NCBI RefSeq assembly: GCF_030269925.1
Contig: NC_085116.1
Span: 8,432,001-8,496,000, forward strand
Length of the DNA: 64,000 nucleotides
Direction: 5' to 3'
DNA from: Bombyx mori
Lineage: Eukaryota; Arthropoda; Insecta; Lepidoptera; Bombycidae
Shown here: in pieces, positions 22,601-34,900 of the stretch
Numbering within the stretch: position 1 is the stretch's first letter
Layout: the number at the start of each line of letters is the position of its first letter
Made by a program: the position numbers and the translations under genes
Notes under the pieces: model-generated
The model's database searches: none
The model's input: only the letters and a program-made list of their open reading frames with translations
What the model was told of the DNA's origin: nothing

Positions 22601-24826
22601 ATGATTATATTAAGTCAATTGGTAGGATATCCTCACTATATTTTTTTTGCTTTAATTTTAATCAATATCTCTAACAATTTTCGGCTTTTTGCAGTTATTC
22701 ATTTGGACGATATTTGAAGGTATTTTTGCCAGCGAAGAAAAAAATGGATTTGTGCAACCATTGGACTTTGGAGCAATATTTGATTCTGCAGATGGTGGTT
22801 AGTGGTTTCCTTTAAAACATGTAATTAAATTTCACAAGTTTATGCTTCTGCAATGCTTTGTATTAGTACTATTAGTTGCCTAAACTGAATGTTTAACTTT
22901 TCAGGCATAACTTCCTTGGCTTCGAACCCTTTAGCAGCAGCGGTGCTTAAAGTAGATAAGAGTCAATATCCTCAGTTATTTGACACTGTTGTCAGTAGTT
23001 CTATTGATTCTTTGCAAACTCGATTAGCACCAGGAGAAAATGCATTTTCAGCCCAACATTTTGGCTTTAATCCAATTGCCAGTCAAAGCTTTTTTTCACC
23101 AGCGAGATCCGCTAAATTAGTTGCACAACCACCGCAGCACCGAGCACAGGCGGTACCTATTGGACAACAATTAGGTTCTTTAAGATATGACATACGCACT
23201 GTACACGATGCTGACTACAAAGTATATAAACCAGAGGAAAATGAACAAGGAGAAGAAATTTTAGCGGCATTAAAAAAAAACCCTTCCGTAGCTGCTTATT
23301 TTCAACCAGCCACAACGAATGTTGAAGTTTCACATCCGATAAAATACCGTAAAGAAGAAGTTGATGATGATACCGATCTTGAACAAAACTACAAGCCTAA
23401 TGCTTATATTACAGGACCAGCACGTATTCGACGATATACAAGTGGGAGACAAAGAGAAAATTTAAGAAAAAATAGCGAGGAAGAGGAAGATCCATATAGT
23501 TATAAAGTTGAATATAATTCCAAACCTAAAGCTTTCGATAGTGACCTGTATAGCAGTGCATATAAAGAAGAGAAAAACCCAAAGAAAGACTACGAATACC
23601 CTTACGGATATGACTCTGGGTATGACCATAAAGAATACGAGCGCATAAAAGCTTTATCAGAGAAACAAGCCGCTGAAATAAAACAAAACCCAGAAAATTG
23701 TCAAGAAGTTAAAAAAGATGGTATGTCTTGCATGTCTTGTAAAGACCCAAAAACAGGTGGAAATTATGAATCCTGTTCATATGTCGCAGAACCAAAAAAT
23801 AATAAATATGCGTATTCAAAAGAGAGAAAGTTTGATAGTAACGACGAACCCGATGAACCAGAAAGTGATGAAAAAGTTGAACAACCCAAAAAGTCTGCTA
23901 AATATCAGGATGCTGACAAAAAAGAAACCCAAAAGTATGCAAAATTAACGGCATCACAACCTGAGAAACCGTACAGCGACTATAAATCGCAAAACAAAGA
24001 TGACGATAATTCTGGCGAAAAATACAAGTCTTATTACGTCCATAATTCCAAACCAAGACCAAACGAGGCCCTGAGAGCTGCTGACGATGATAGTTCATCA
24101 AAAGAAGAAACTGAGTCTGTAGCTAAACCCTATGACTATAAAAAAGCATTGCCAGGTTTTTATACCGAAAATGAACCAAAAAAAGATGTAGAGCATGTTC
24201 TAGCCGAGTTTAAGAAAAAAGATCGATCTTCGTGTAAGAGGGTGCAGAAGAATGGCATGACTTGTTTCCAATGCATAGATAAGTCAGGACTTAAGAATGA
24301 AGAGTGTATGTTTGTGTCAGAATCTGCTCCTAAGAGGAGTCATTTAGCATACCAGGAAGTAAAGGAATTCACTTCCAAGCCTGCTACGATAGAAAAAGGA
24401 CAAGAAGGCGCCGAAAGTCAAACAATTACCACTAGTGCCCCCGCTGTACAAAAATTAGCTGCTTACGTTGTTGAAAATAATAATTATGGTAAAAAATTAA
24501 AACGTAAGAAGGCTCCTCAAGCGATAGTCCCAGCTGCAGCAAATCCTGCTCAAGTAACAGTTCCTGCTGTAGGAACTGCAATACAGTCTCCAAATACGAA
24601 AAAGTCAAAACGCAGCATTGAGGCCGTAGCTGAATCTAAAGCGACTATTGTTGATCTTACAAATGTAGCGGCTCCTGAAGAATTTGCCGGCGTTGACTCA
24701 AAGGGTGCATTTTGGTCCGAAACTTTGCCAAGATATAGTGCTACACTAGGCGTCACTTTACCTGAATTTATGTTGACAAGGTCAGAACATGAAGCATCTT
24801 TTGACGAAATTGTTGCAGGAGCGTAA
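22601..24826 (+). CDS. Secreted, highly charged protein with two Cys-rich motifs; function unknown
   Basis: Three exons join in phase: 22601-22621, 22695-22794 and 22905-24826, giving 680 aa. The first two exons code a convincing signal peptide (hydrophobic residues 2-19, likely cut after FEGIFA), so the protein should enter the secretory pathway. The mature part is rich in Lys, Glu, Asp and Tyr (YKVEYNSKP-type segments) and looks mostly disordered. Two related motifs, near residues 306-334 and 484-510, share a C...KxGMxCxxC...ExCxxV pattern with four cysteines each and are probably an internal duplication. A basic stretch ending KKSKR near residue 572 could be a furin-type site. A TATA box at 22472 and AATAAA at 24913 bracket the gene. 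I do not recognise the family. Composition resembles extracellular-matrix or cuticle-associated proteins, but no Rebers-Riddiford or chitin-binding consensus is visible. Confidence 0.85.
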
Positions 24827-24912
24827 AATATGAAACTAATGTTATTTTTGTTAAGTTTTATTCGCCCACATAATTAATAGTTTTTAGAGCGTGTCTGACT
24901 GGTCGCGACTAA

Positions 24913-24918
24913 AATAAA
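24913..24918 (+). terminator. Poly(A) signal of the secreted-protein gene
   Basis: AATAAA lies 87 bp after the stop codon at 24824-24826, implying a short 3'UTR. Confidence 0.6.
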
Positions 24919-26494
24919 GCCTGAATTGGAGGCAACGGGTAAAGATATTTGTTACGGAATCATAAGATTTCAGTTGGTCGACGACTAAGTTGACAAACAA
25001 GAAAGCTTTTATTGTATACTGTTTATATACAATTACAAATAGCTACAGCAAAGAAAGTATCAAATATTTTATTAGTTTAATTTTTTATTGGGACTGTACA
25101 CTTTATGCTATGTTGTTAACTAGTTTTATGTTAATCGGGAATAAAATGTTGTTATTGTATAATGGCGCGTTTTTATCATGGCTTCTAAATTACGACATCG
25201 CTGGTTTTCGTCGCAGCTATCACGGTCAATTTACGTCTGCAATATCATGAAAGAGAAAGTTTTAAGATCCCGTTATTTCAATTAAAATATCCTAAGACTA
25301 TTATATATATTCTGAGATTACTTTTTGTTTTTATACTTTATTTGTAACCGATCTGAACAAAACGTTTTGATCGATTGTTTGTTTTTAAACACTTTTCAAT
25401 AGTTGGCTTATAGCTCGGTCAGCGTCCTAGATGTCAATACTGTTTGATACCTATTTTTATACGTAATTGTCGAACATACGTCATGAAGGAACAGTTTTGC
25501 GCTCTCTCGTAGCCTACCAGAGTCGGAAGACAATAATTAATTTTAGTCGTACATCTACAGCCGATGCAGTAGTTAGTTCACTGTTCTCTTAATAAAAATA
25601 GTATACCATACGACGTCTACAACTAACAGTGTGGTCCCGTCTCTAAGTGAAAATTTGACATAGTTTAAAAAAGTGAGTACATACGTTTAGTGGTAATCTA
25701 TTCTAGTAGATATAATTTAATTATTTTTATCCTGTTAACAAAGTGATCAACTACTACGCGAACTCATTACTTCATTGTTTATATAAAACGTAAGTATATG
25801 AGTATAGGATAGGATAGGAAAGTAGATACATATTTGTACTGTATACAGTCATAAGAATTTGAAAAATGTTGATCCATTTGATCGTTATTTTTGAGATCTT
25901 GTTAGGTCCGACCTAATGCTATTTGTCAAACCATTAAAGCGTGTCCGACCATTGTCAATAACATAGTTAAAATGATGTTTTTATGTAGTACACATTTATT
26001 ACGCAGCCTATTGATGGAAAGCGAATCAGGCTTGCATTAGTTTTATTTTATTTAATTCGTTGAGTATACTTAGTAATATTTTCTTTTTCTTAGTATGGGT
26101 AGGTACTAAAATATCGACTGCCTCCTTTATAATATAACGTAGTTGATAATCTTAATAGTTAAGTTTATTTGAGTTTTCAATTATCAGAGATGGTTAAATA
26201 AGCTCCAGATATACCAGCTGTTCAGCCGTTACCTGCCGGAGACTAATGGAAGCTCTACACTTGGAGCTGTGTCGAAATGTTCATTTTATTACAATGTAAC
26301 CATTATTCTTACACGTCAAACCATTTGGGTTAAACTGTGAGGGCTGAAATAGACAACGGAGGTACGAACCCGTGCAGGTTCTCAATTCGTCCTCCTATCA
26401 ATACGTTAGTCGTATTAATGTTACCTTTGAGGTGTATATGTTATAATTAATGAAGCCTGTCTGCATATTTGTATGAACATCAAATACAATATTT
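24919..26494. other. Intergenic, no gene recognised
   Basis: AT-rich sequence downstream of the secreted-protein gene. The only sizeable reading frame (24990-25250) lacks any family signature. A short diverged SINE-like stretch may lie near 26340-26410. Confidence 0.5.
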
Positions 26495-26770
26495 GAGTCG
26501 ACTATTATCAAAGGCGGCAATCTGACTTTTGGACAATGATTGGTAAATCAGAAAAACGAATTATTGACTTTGTATTACATTGGCAGTCACAAAACTCTTC
26601 GGAACGACATCTTAGATAAATAACAGGTTAACTATTAACCTTTATTTAATGCAGGTTTTGAACCGTATTCTTTGAAGGAGAAGATTATATTCAAATAAAT
26701 CTGTATTGACATATCAATAAATTTTTTTTGTCCAAATGTACAGATTGCCGCCTTTGATAATAGACGACTC
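26495..26770. mobile_element. MITE, 276 bp
   Basis: Inverted ends GAGTCG(A/T)CTATTATCAAAGG and their reverse complement. ATTT flanks both sides (26491-26494 and 26771-26774), a possible target duplication. No ORF. Confidence 0.75.
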
Positions 26771-26870
26771 ATTTATTATATTGAAAAGTCTTTATTCAGA
26801 AACCGACGAGAGTGTCGATACTTAGTGGGAGAAATGTAAAGTAAAAAAATGAGGAGTGTCAATTAAAATA

Positions 26871-27089
26871 GGTAGGTACCAGCAGTCTGCTTATTTCTGC
26901 CGCAAAGCAGTAATGCGTTCCGGCTTGAAGAGCTTCACAGTCTTTATATAGTACAACTAAAACTACGACCTCATGTCTCAGAGGGTGTGGAGTTACGGCT
27001 TTCAAATTGTTCATGATGTTTATAGGCTCCGGTAAACACTTAACCCCAGGTGGGCGGTGAGTTCGTTCATTCATCTAAGCAATAAATAA
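26871..27089 (+). repeat. Old Bm1-like SINE
   Basis: Diverged body (TATTTCTGCCGCAAAGCAGT, CCAGGTGGGC) and an AAGCAATAAATAAAA tail. Confidence 0.7.
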
Positions 27090-27779
27090 AAGCAGTCAGC
27101 TACGGAGCCCATCTGATTCTACAACAAGCAGTCACTGGAGTCAATGCCGTTGAATGACGCTATCTATTTGAGAAATGAGACTAAACCTCTATTGTATTAA
27201 ATAACGACTACCCTATTTATCAAATGAAATATATGATTAATTAGAAATAGATAAGATGTTAGTATCAACGTATGCGAGCTACCAACACGACCTATCAGTA
27301 TAGAAAAGTCATCTAGTAGGTAATCGAATTTGATCCAAATCCAATTTGAATACGTATTAAACTAGTGATTAGTGTATATCATTGTAATTGTTAAGTAACG
27401 AAGATAATGGGTAACGGCAATCGGTAACAGACGATAGACGGCGTAGAAAAAATGATTTCTTGTCTCTTTGCCAAATAACGATTGGATAAAAAACGGGGCT
27501 ACTTTATTGCGCAGTGATTTTCAACAGAGGTTTGCTCCGATGATTGCACGTTGTTATTTTCGTCGTGTTATTTTCGATACTCCTACATCGTTTCTGCGAA
27601 AGGCTTGCAGGCGTGAAACGGTTTTACTTCGGCAGCTTTATCTTAAATTATTTTAATTATTCATGTTTTTGAATTTAAATCAGTTTAATTTTAATATCAT
27701 CATTACTATCATCATTTAATGTATATTGATTACCTCAGAACAATTTGTTCTGAATTGATTACGGATACCATAGATGATC
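27090..27779. other. Intergenic, nothing recognised
   Basis: No repeat family or coding frame with a recognisable signature was seen in this stretch. Confidence 0.4.
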
Positions 27780-28440
27780 CAACGTGAGTTAGGCAGGAAA
27801 AGAAAAACACGTGGACGGGCCATCGTATCGAAAGGGCCGATGTACAAGTATAGTGGTCGATTTGCCTCGAAGGCTTTGCCGGCTGGGTCTTTAGTGTGAG
27901 CTGCGAATCTGGTTAGAGCAAGGCGACAAGGGGTTTGGGTTCACGCAAGTGGCCGAGTGACCTTCATATGAGGTGTCACGTGGGGTAAGTGCCACTTGAC
28001 AATCTGCACATGTTGGGAGCAGATCGCGGACCCAATGATGTTGTTAGGGCCCTACCATCGAATGACTCCACAATTACTCTCTAACCTAACGTAAGATGTC
28101 CACCCGGGGTCAGGACCCGGGCAAATTAGGAGGGTTCCCGCGGTCAACACTAGAACCAGACTCGTAACGTCTGCCCGAGGATGTCCAACCGATGGGTTGT
28201 GGCGGCGGCACGGCGCCGGGAGAGAAGACGAGCTCTCCCTCACCCGTTCCGCCGCCAGTGAAACCACTACCTCTACCGTATTCAGTCTCGGCGGGAGTCC
28301 AACTTTTGGGTGAGAGTGCAGGGGAGTCGTTTAATTGGTATCCGCTGCAATCTTTGTGGGGACCACATAAGAGGCCCGGAATTCGTGTAACGGCCCAAAA
28401 AAGAAAGGTAATTCCAAGTGTTAAAAATTAAATTTGGATA
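27780..28440 (+). repeat. GC-rich block, possibly a LINE 5' region
   Basis: Markedly GC-richer than both flanks, with a Pro-rich frame at about 28192-28431. The composition looks like the 5' region of a non-LTR retrotransposon, but no reverse transcriptase or zinc knuckle is present. Assignment is a guess. Confidence 0.3.
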
Positions 28441-28774
28441 TACAGTTAAGGGACACTTTATTAAGAAAATAAAATTAAACACCACCTACGAACCAATGAT
28501 AGTAAAATAGTTTTAGTAGCTTGAGTTGGTCGAGTTCCTCGGTACAGTACCTTATATTATGCTGACAAATAACCAGACCGTCAGCTAAATGTCATGTGAT
28601 CGGTCTTCTGGCCCAACTTTTAACGTAAATAGAAAAGAGAACAATAGATGCATTGATATTTAATTAATAACATCAATGAATGGATGTGAAATTTGTAAGT
28701 ATGAACCCAAATGCAATTTTGGCTGAAATTATATTCCATACATAATGTCATCGAATACCCTTTAAAATAAAATA

Positions 28775-29393
28775 AAAATTTGAGGCTCAAATCAGAGGTG
28801 TTGTTAAACTAGCCCTAGCAAGAGTAGTGCTTCGCAGAATCTACCACCAGATCGGAAACGCGACCCACTGAAAAGATCCGACGAGAAACTCAGTGGGCTG
28901 TGTCTATGGGTTAATTTACTCGCCGAGCCCTTCGGCGAGGACGGTGACGGGTGCTTGAGGCACCTAAAAGCACTGTTAATAGATCGGGAGGAACCGTAAT
29001 GACGTGTTTAGGGCGACGTCGACGGTTCGCCATTCGGTCCATAGGATCGAGTGTGTAATTTTCGGCAGCCACGACAAGAGAGTTTTTGTGTCGTGCCGCG
29101 TTCTCAAAGTGGCGTATTTATGCCCACTGTATATACTTACTGATTGAGTCAAGCTCCAGGTCATCATGGAGATCCACATTCCTTATGAACCACGGTGCTC
29201 CGACGGCTATCTTATAAAAACGGGATTGAATGACTTGAAGGGGTTTCAAATTAGCGCGGGCCGCGTGGGCGAACACTACACTTGCATAGGCTCGTTGCAG
29301 TAGTAAATGTTGCATTTCATTGTTTTTAAAAATATTTATGGCATACCTGGGTAAATTATATATTATGCATTCGGTTAATATCATCAATGGATC
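28775..29393 (-). mobile_element. Jockey-like LINE, 3' end with last part of reverse-transcriptase ORF
   Basis: The minus strand codes the C-terminal end of a jockey-type ORF2 ([38 protein letters not shown]), then a 3'UTR shared with 55196, 56441 and 62031 (GATCCGACGAGAAACTCAGT). 5' truncated. Confidence 0.8.
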
Positions 29394-29464
29394 TTGAGAT
29401 GATAAGAAATTTTATAAATAGAATGGCATCATACTTAATATTAATTTTTCAGTCCTAACAAAAT

Positions 29465-31356
29465 ATGCAACGTGATATGGACTACGATGATGTCTATGTG
29501 GACGTACGTTCGCTGCCGCTCAAGCCGCCGCAACCGCAGCTGCCTCCGGAACGAGCGGTTCGTCGGCCCTGGCATCCTGTCATGTGGGACAGCTCTATTA
29601 TCGGTATACCACCACCAGACGTCCCGGTAAACGACGAGGTAAGTTTTGTATTGGATTGTATCTAGCAGTGTGCTTAGGGAATTTCTAAAATTCTGTGTAA
29701 ATAATTTACCTTAGTAAATGTTGGATCCATGACGAAGAAATATAGCACACAACACACTACCTGACTACAATTCAATCACACATTATTAAATAAATGTAAA
29801 CAACGTAAAATTATGGTATTCAATTATTTTGTATAGCGCTATTTAATTTCGCAAGCGAAATTTTGCAGTTGCGAGTTTTTTAACGTTTTCGATAGCGTAA
29901 AAGTTAGCTCATATTTGTATGGAATGGGATCGTTTGCCTACGTTTGCCGCTAGGGGCAGCGCTGTTCCAACTGCATAAAAAATTGGGCTAACTCGTACGC
30001 TATCGAGAACGTTAAAAAACTCGCACTAAGCATACTGTATTTTAAAAAGTGTTGTTTGAAAGTCCTTTTTTCCTATTCGCTGGTTGCCTAAAGGGCTATT
30101 CCAGCTACGCGCGGGCGGATGGATGAGCTAACGGGCTACAGATAAGTGTATTGCTATACATGTATTGTTAGTGATCGTAACTAACGACATCAGGATAGTT
30201 CTGTCAGTCATTTTAACTGAATACGGTACCCAAATTGACATAGCGTTTGTTCCGCTCGATTGTTAGCATGAACGCTGAGGCAAATTATTCACAACAAATA
30301 TACAAGAATGCTTTTAATCACTTGAAGGATGATGATTTTAAATTGTTTTACATAATGGCTTTAATTAATTGCTTATGCGTCCATTTTATTTATATTGTAA
30401 AGCAGCCAGGGTACAGATTTGTAGGGAAAGGTCATTAAGTCAAACAGAGTTTTGACCAAATATTGGTGCCGATAAACCTTGCTCTACGCGCTCTGGAATT
30501 TTATATACAATTAAATTGTAAACTTTGTAATTTTCTTTGGCACTTTAGAAAAGATCATAGTCATGTCATAGCACCATTAACACATGTCGAGAGGCGTGTG
30601 AGTATTACCAAACAAATAGGTATATAGCGATAATATCGATTTCAATGACCTAAAAACATAATGTTACGCGATTTTTATATCGTTTGTTAAAGCCTCTGGG
30701 ATTATATTTCTAAAGAGTTGCAACTCTTAAATTCAAACTAAAAAGTGTGAGAAATTCTTACATTCATATTTATCATGTAATAAAAGGTAAAGATAAACTT
30801 AGTAAATTTTTTTATTGCTTAGATGGGTGGACGAGTTCACAGCCCACCTGATGTTAAGTGGTTACTGGAGCCCATAGACATCTACGACGTAAATGGGCCA
30901 CCCACCTTGAGATATAAGTTCTAAGGTATCAGCATAGTTACAACGGCTGCCCCACCCTTCAAACCGAAACGCATTACTGCTTCACGGCAGAAATAGACGG
31001 GGTGGTGGTACCTACCTGCGCGGACTCACAAGAGGTCCTACCACCAGTAAATAAATGCGTAGTACACCTATTTTTCTTGTTTAGAAGAAAGCTTTCTTCA
31101 AGTGCCCACAACAAATATAGACATTAAGGAGACTGTGTTGTGATCTGGAACTTAGTATTTAATTTTAACTTTATATATCATGTATTTGTTACAGTCTCAG
31201 CCCAAGTCTCGCGAGTACCCTCATAAGCAACGCATACGGAACTTGCGGCGACTCATCGCTGAAGGAAAAGTGAACCCCACACCTGAAACACTAATTTTCT
31301 TCCTCTGCAACAAGTTTGCTATTTCGGACGAACGAAAAATAAAGAGCAAGCCGTGA
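29465..31356 (+). CDS. Small 111-aa protein, two coding exons, function unknown
   Basis: Coding exons are 29465-29638 and 31195-31356, separated by a phase-0 GT-AG intron of 1556 bp that carries a MITE and a SINE. An in-frame TAA just upstream supports this ATG, and an acceptor at 29451-29452 suggests an upstream non-coding exon that I could not place. The protein starts acidic and aromatic (MDYDDVYVDV), passes through a Pro-rich stretch (LPLKPPQPQLPPE) and ends basic (PHKQRIRNLRRLIAEGKV ... ERKIKSKP). No signal peptide or membrane segment is visible. It meets Nipped-B tail to tail; ATTAAA at 31431 is a likely poly(A) signal. I do not recognise the family. Confidence 0.75.
29869..30026. mobile_element. 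Short MITE, ~158 bp
   Basis: Inverted ends of about 38 bp, including GCGAGTTTTTTAACGTT and its reverse complement. It lies in the intron of the 111-aa gene. Confidence 0.7.
30808..31048 (-). repeat. Bm1-like SINE, 5' truncated
   Basis: Minus-strand copy ending at CCTACCACCAGTAA, the same truncation point as several other copies. In the intron of the 111-aa gene. Confidence 0.9.
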
Positions 31357-31468
31357 TATTAATGTAATCAATTATATTATTCGTATATTGTTTTGTGAGT
31401 GTGGGTTTGTAAATATAAAAAAAAAAATCTATTAAAAATCTAACTTCGTAACTTTAATGTTATATCGA

Positions 31469-31474
31469 TTTATT
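31469..31474 (-). terminator. Likely poly(A) signal of Nipped-B
   Basis: AATAAA on the minus strand, about 500 bp after the Nipped-B stop (31976-31974). The 3'UTR would be GC-rich near the stop and AT-rich at its end. It lies within 40 bp of the opposing gene's ATTAAA. Confidence 0.5.
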
Positions 31475-31973
31475 TACAATATTTTTTTTATATTATAATT
31501 ATCATTATAAGAAATGCAAATCATTGCAACGGGTACCCTCTCTCTTATGCAAAAAAAAAAAACTATAAGTAAAAATCTTAACAGATGTCGGTCGATCGGA
31601 CACACGGACGCACCGACCGCCGCACCGGTGACAATTTAGGCCGTTCACCGGCACGGCACACGGAAACGCAAAACAGAGTAGGTACATACATACACTTTAT
31701 ATTCTCCATAAAAAAATTATCTACACACAAGACTTTTCAATAAAATAAAATAATAATAAAAAAAAAACAAGAGTTTATCAAATATAAGTTGTACAAAGAC
31801 GTCGTAATCGTCGCGGGCGCATCGAGGGCGCGGGGCGGGAGTCGCCGGACACTGTACAAGGCGGCTCTCGTCCGGCTCTCGAGCGCTAATAAATAAACCG
31901 ATCGAAGTAACGCGGCGGTCGGTCGGCGGAGCGGTCAGTCTAGGGGCGCGGGAGGGGCAGAGGGAAGGGGACG

Positions 31974-34900
31974 CTAGGTAGGGGGAGGGGGAGGGGCACC
32001 GCCGCCCGCCGCACTCTCTTCTTCGTCCTCCTCTTCTGGGTCGAACTTCAGCATTAGCTGCTTCAACTGTAAATACAAATTGTAGATTTCAATTTCGTTT
32101 GTTCATTTATTTTCGCTAAAAGTAGCATTACACACTTTTTATAACTAAATCTGTCTTAAAATTTAGATTATTTGAAATAATAAACGGAGATACTTCGTTT
32201 GAAGTGGAAAATTAATAGTCATGACTTCCACTATAATTAGCCAAGAAAAAGCAACTTTAGATTAGAGAAGTTGAAACAATTGCTCCCACAGCTGCACAGT
32301 CAAACCGAAATGCGCTTGTGGTACTTGTGCTAAAATAAGGCATACTAATATGTTATACTAAATACTTTGACCGATTCGGCAGTGCAGTAATTTGGGCCTC
32401 TCACTGTTTGGCCGAAAGTCGATTCCCACATTATGATAACATTTGTGTAACGAACAGGTATGTCATACTCATAATAATAATAATGCAGCTTGAGTGCAAC
32501 TAAATTGATCGACAGAAGACAGAAGACTCATAATACATCAATTTAGTTGAAATATTTAACACTATTTCGTTATTTATAAGTTTAATGTGTCAAGATTCCT
32601 TTCTTTTTTTTACCAAAATAAAAGTTATTATTAATAATATTCTTGATAACACTCTTGCATTGCACTTCAATTAGGAATCATCTCTAAATTATACTCAAAG
32701 CTACGCCATAGTATAGCGCGCGTCGCGTAAAAAGAACGCTGGAAGAAACTGGAGGGGGTGTGTTTGCGCATGGTTACACTCGCGCACGAAAATACTAAGT
32801 ACTTTTGTTTTATTTTTGAAGTAATCTTTCGCTCGCGGCTTCGTATATTGGTTATTGGTATGTACAGTTTAGTAGTTCTGTACTCTTGTAGCTGTATGCA
32901 GTTACATGTTACAGGAGAGCGTAGAAATATATCATAAGTTTGAAATTAAAGTAGTTTATGAAAGTTAAAGTTAAAGATACAAAGTTAAAGTTTAGGTAAA
33001 GTTATAAAGATGATAATTTCTCTTGATGTGAATTGTACGATAGTTAGTGATGCACTCTCTTGACTGTAATTAAATTCATATTATATTATTTGTTGTCACG
33101 CGGCAAAAAGTGGATCGCGTCGCGAGTAAGCATGACGTTCTGGTACTGTTGGTGGTCGGCATTCCTTAACTATAATAAAATTATACGGTGGTAAGATCGT
33201 ACATGCTAGGTACAATAAAAATAATATATTAGATAGAATTTTATGAAATATAATTAAAAACATGTTTAATTTCTGCGTATAATGTTTAATCTGAATACGA
33301 ACAGACAGACAGACAGACAGACAGACGGACGGACGGACGGACAGACAACAAAGTGATCAAAGGGTTCCGTTTTTTTCCTATTGAGGTACGGAACGGTTCC
33401 GAGTCTAATTTAAATTAGACTCGGAACATTTTGTTGCCACTGCGGCCCGTTTCATGCATTATTTCAAAATATCAACTGCATTATTATCAGCCTCTTTCTT
33501 CATAAAACAATATACGTCATAAATAATTTTTCTCACTTTTCTATGTAAAACCATTTTGTAATTAAAACTTATGTGCGCGATAGTATTTTGAGAACGAACG
33601 TGACGTGAACCTAGCGCGGAAAGCAAAGGTCGACTGACGAACCAATAGCACACCGGCAAGCATGCGGCAGGTGACCCGCCCGCCCCGCGCCGCACCTCAT
33701 ACCACCAAATACATCGATAAATAGCCTAGTGCGCAGCTTGACCGCCAGCGTTCTTTTTAAGTGACGCGTACTTTAACGTTCACAACAATAATGAGACGCG
33801 TGAATAATTTTGTGGTAGCTTCATCAATGTATATTGTATACTAGCGACCCGCCCTCGCTTCGCTTCGGAAACTGTAATTTATTATTGATTTCTCCACTAC
33901 TTAATGGATATTATTATACATATAAACCTTCCTTTTCAATCACTCAATCTGTTAAAAAAACCGCATCAAAATCCGTTGCGTAGTTTTAAAGATTTACGCA
34001 TACATAGGGATTTTTTACTGGTGGTAAGAACTCTTGTGAGTCCGCGCGGGTAGGTACCACCACCCTGTCTATTTCTGCCGTGAAGCAGTAATGCGTTTCG
34101 GTTTGAAGGGTGGGGCAGCCGTTGTAACTATACTGAGATCTTAGAACTTACATCTGAAGATGGGTGGCGCATTTACGTTGTAGATGTCTATGGGCTCCAG
34201 TAACCACTTTACACCAGGTGGGCTGTGAGCTCGTCCAATCATCTAAGCAATAAAAAAAAATAGGGACAAAGAAAGCGACTTTGTTTTATACTATGTAGTG
34301 ATCTATATGTAATTTTAAAGTTTCCTAAAAGACCTGTACTCACTTCGAGGTAATCGTTGATGAGTCTACGGCGGCCGCGTCTGTCGAGTTCGTCTTCACA
34401 CTCGTCTTCCTGCAGCTGCAAGATCGTGGCCTTGGGCTCGAATATTGGCGCGTGCCGTCGAGACACCGCCTTCTCGTATACTTTCACACTCTCCGATGGA
34501 GAATATTGATTGATTTTACTGTGAATTTTAAATGTTATTACATTTATGCAGTCTTAATCTAGTAGACAGATAAAGTGGATGGAAGACGATCCAGAGGTCG
34601 GAGGCGAAAAAGATGGAGTGACCAAGTGTCCGAGTATCTGGACATGAGACTGAGCCACGCACTTTACTGTGCCACTGACCGACATAAGTGGCTACAAATT
34701 ACAAAAAAAAGTCACAGGCGGGCGCATCACGATGTTCAGCAATGAGCGATCGAGGAGGAATTTAGTAGATAAAAAGCCAAATGTACTAGTATCAAGTGAT
34801 ATGAGTTATCGGGGTCCAAATCTCATAAACAGGTACAGGTTGGGAGAGGCCTACGTTGAGCAGTGGACGACTGTGGGCTGATGATGATGATGATGATGAT

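Larger units (their letters stand above)
32716..33778 (-). mobile_element. Deleted Tc1/mariner-type element (YDVYCF group), second member
   Basis: Inverted ends share TAAAAAGAACGCTGG, and TA flanks both sides (32714-32715, 33779-33780). The sub-terminal GTTTGCGCATGGT(T)ACACTC resembles 14680-14700 of the other member. It carries only a transposase start. In the last Nipped-B intron. Confidence 0.7.

Noticed and set aside
24990..25250. 86-aa ORF downstream of the secreted-protein gene
   Set aside because: AT-rich, no splice or homology support, probably chance.
30247..30438. 63-aa ORF in the intron of the 111-aa gene
   Set aside because: No conserved motif; lies in ordinary intron sequence.
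33301..33346. Possible CRISPR-like short repeats
   Set aside because: It is a tetranucleotide microsatellite without spacers, in a eukaryotic genome.
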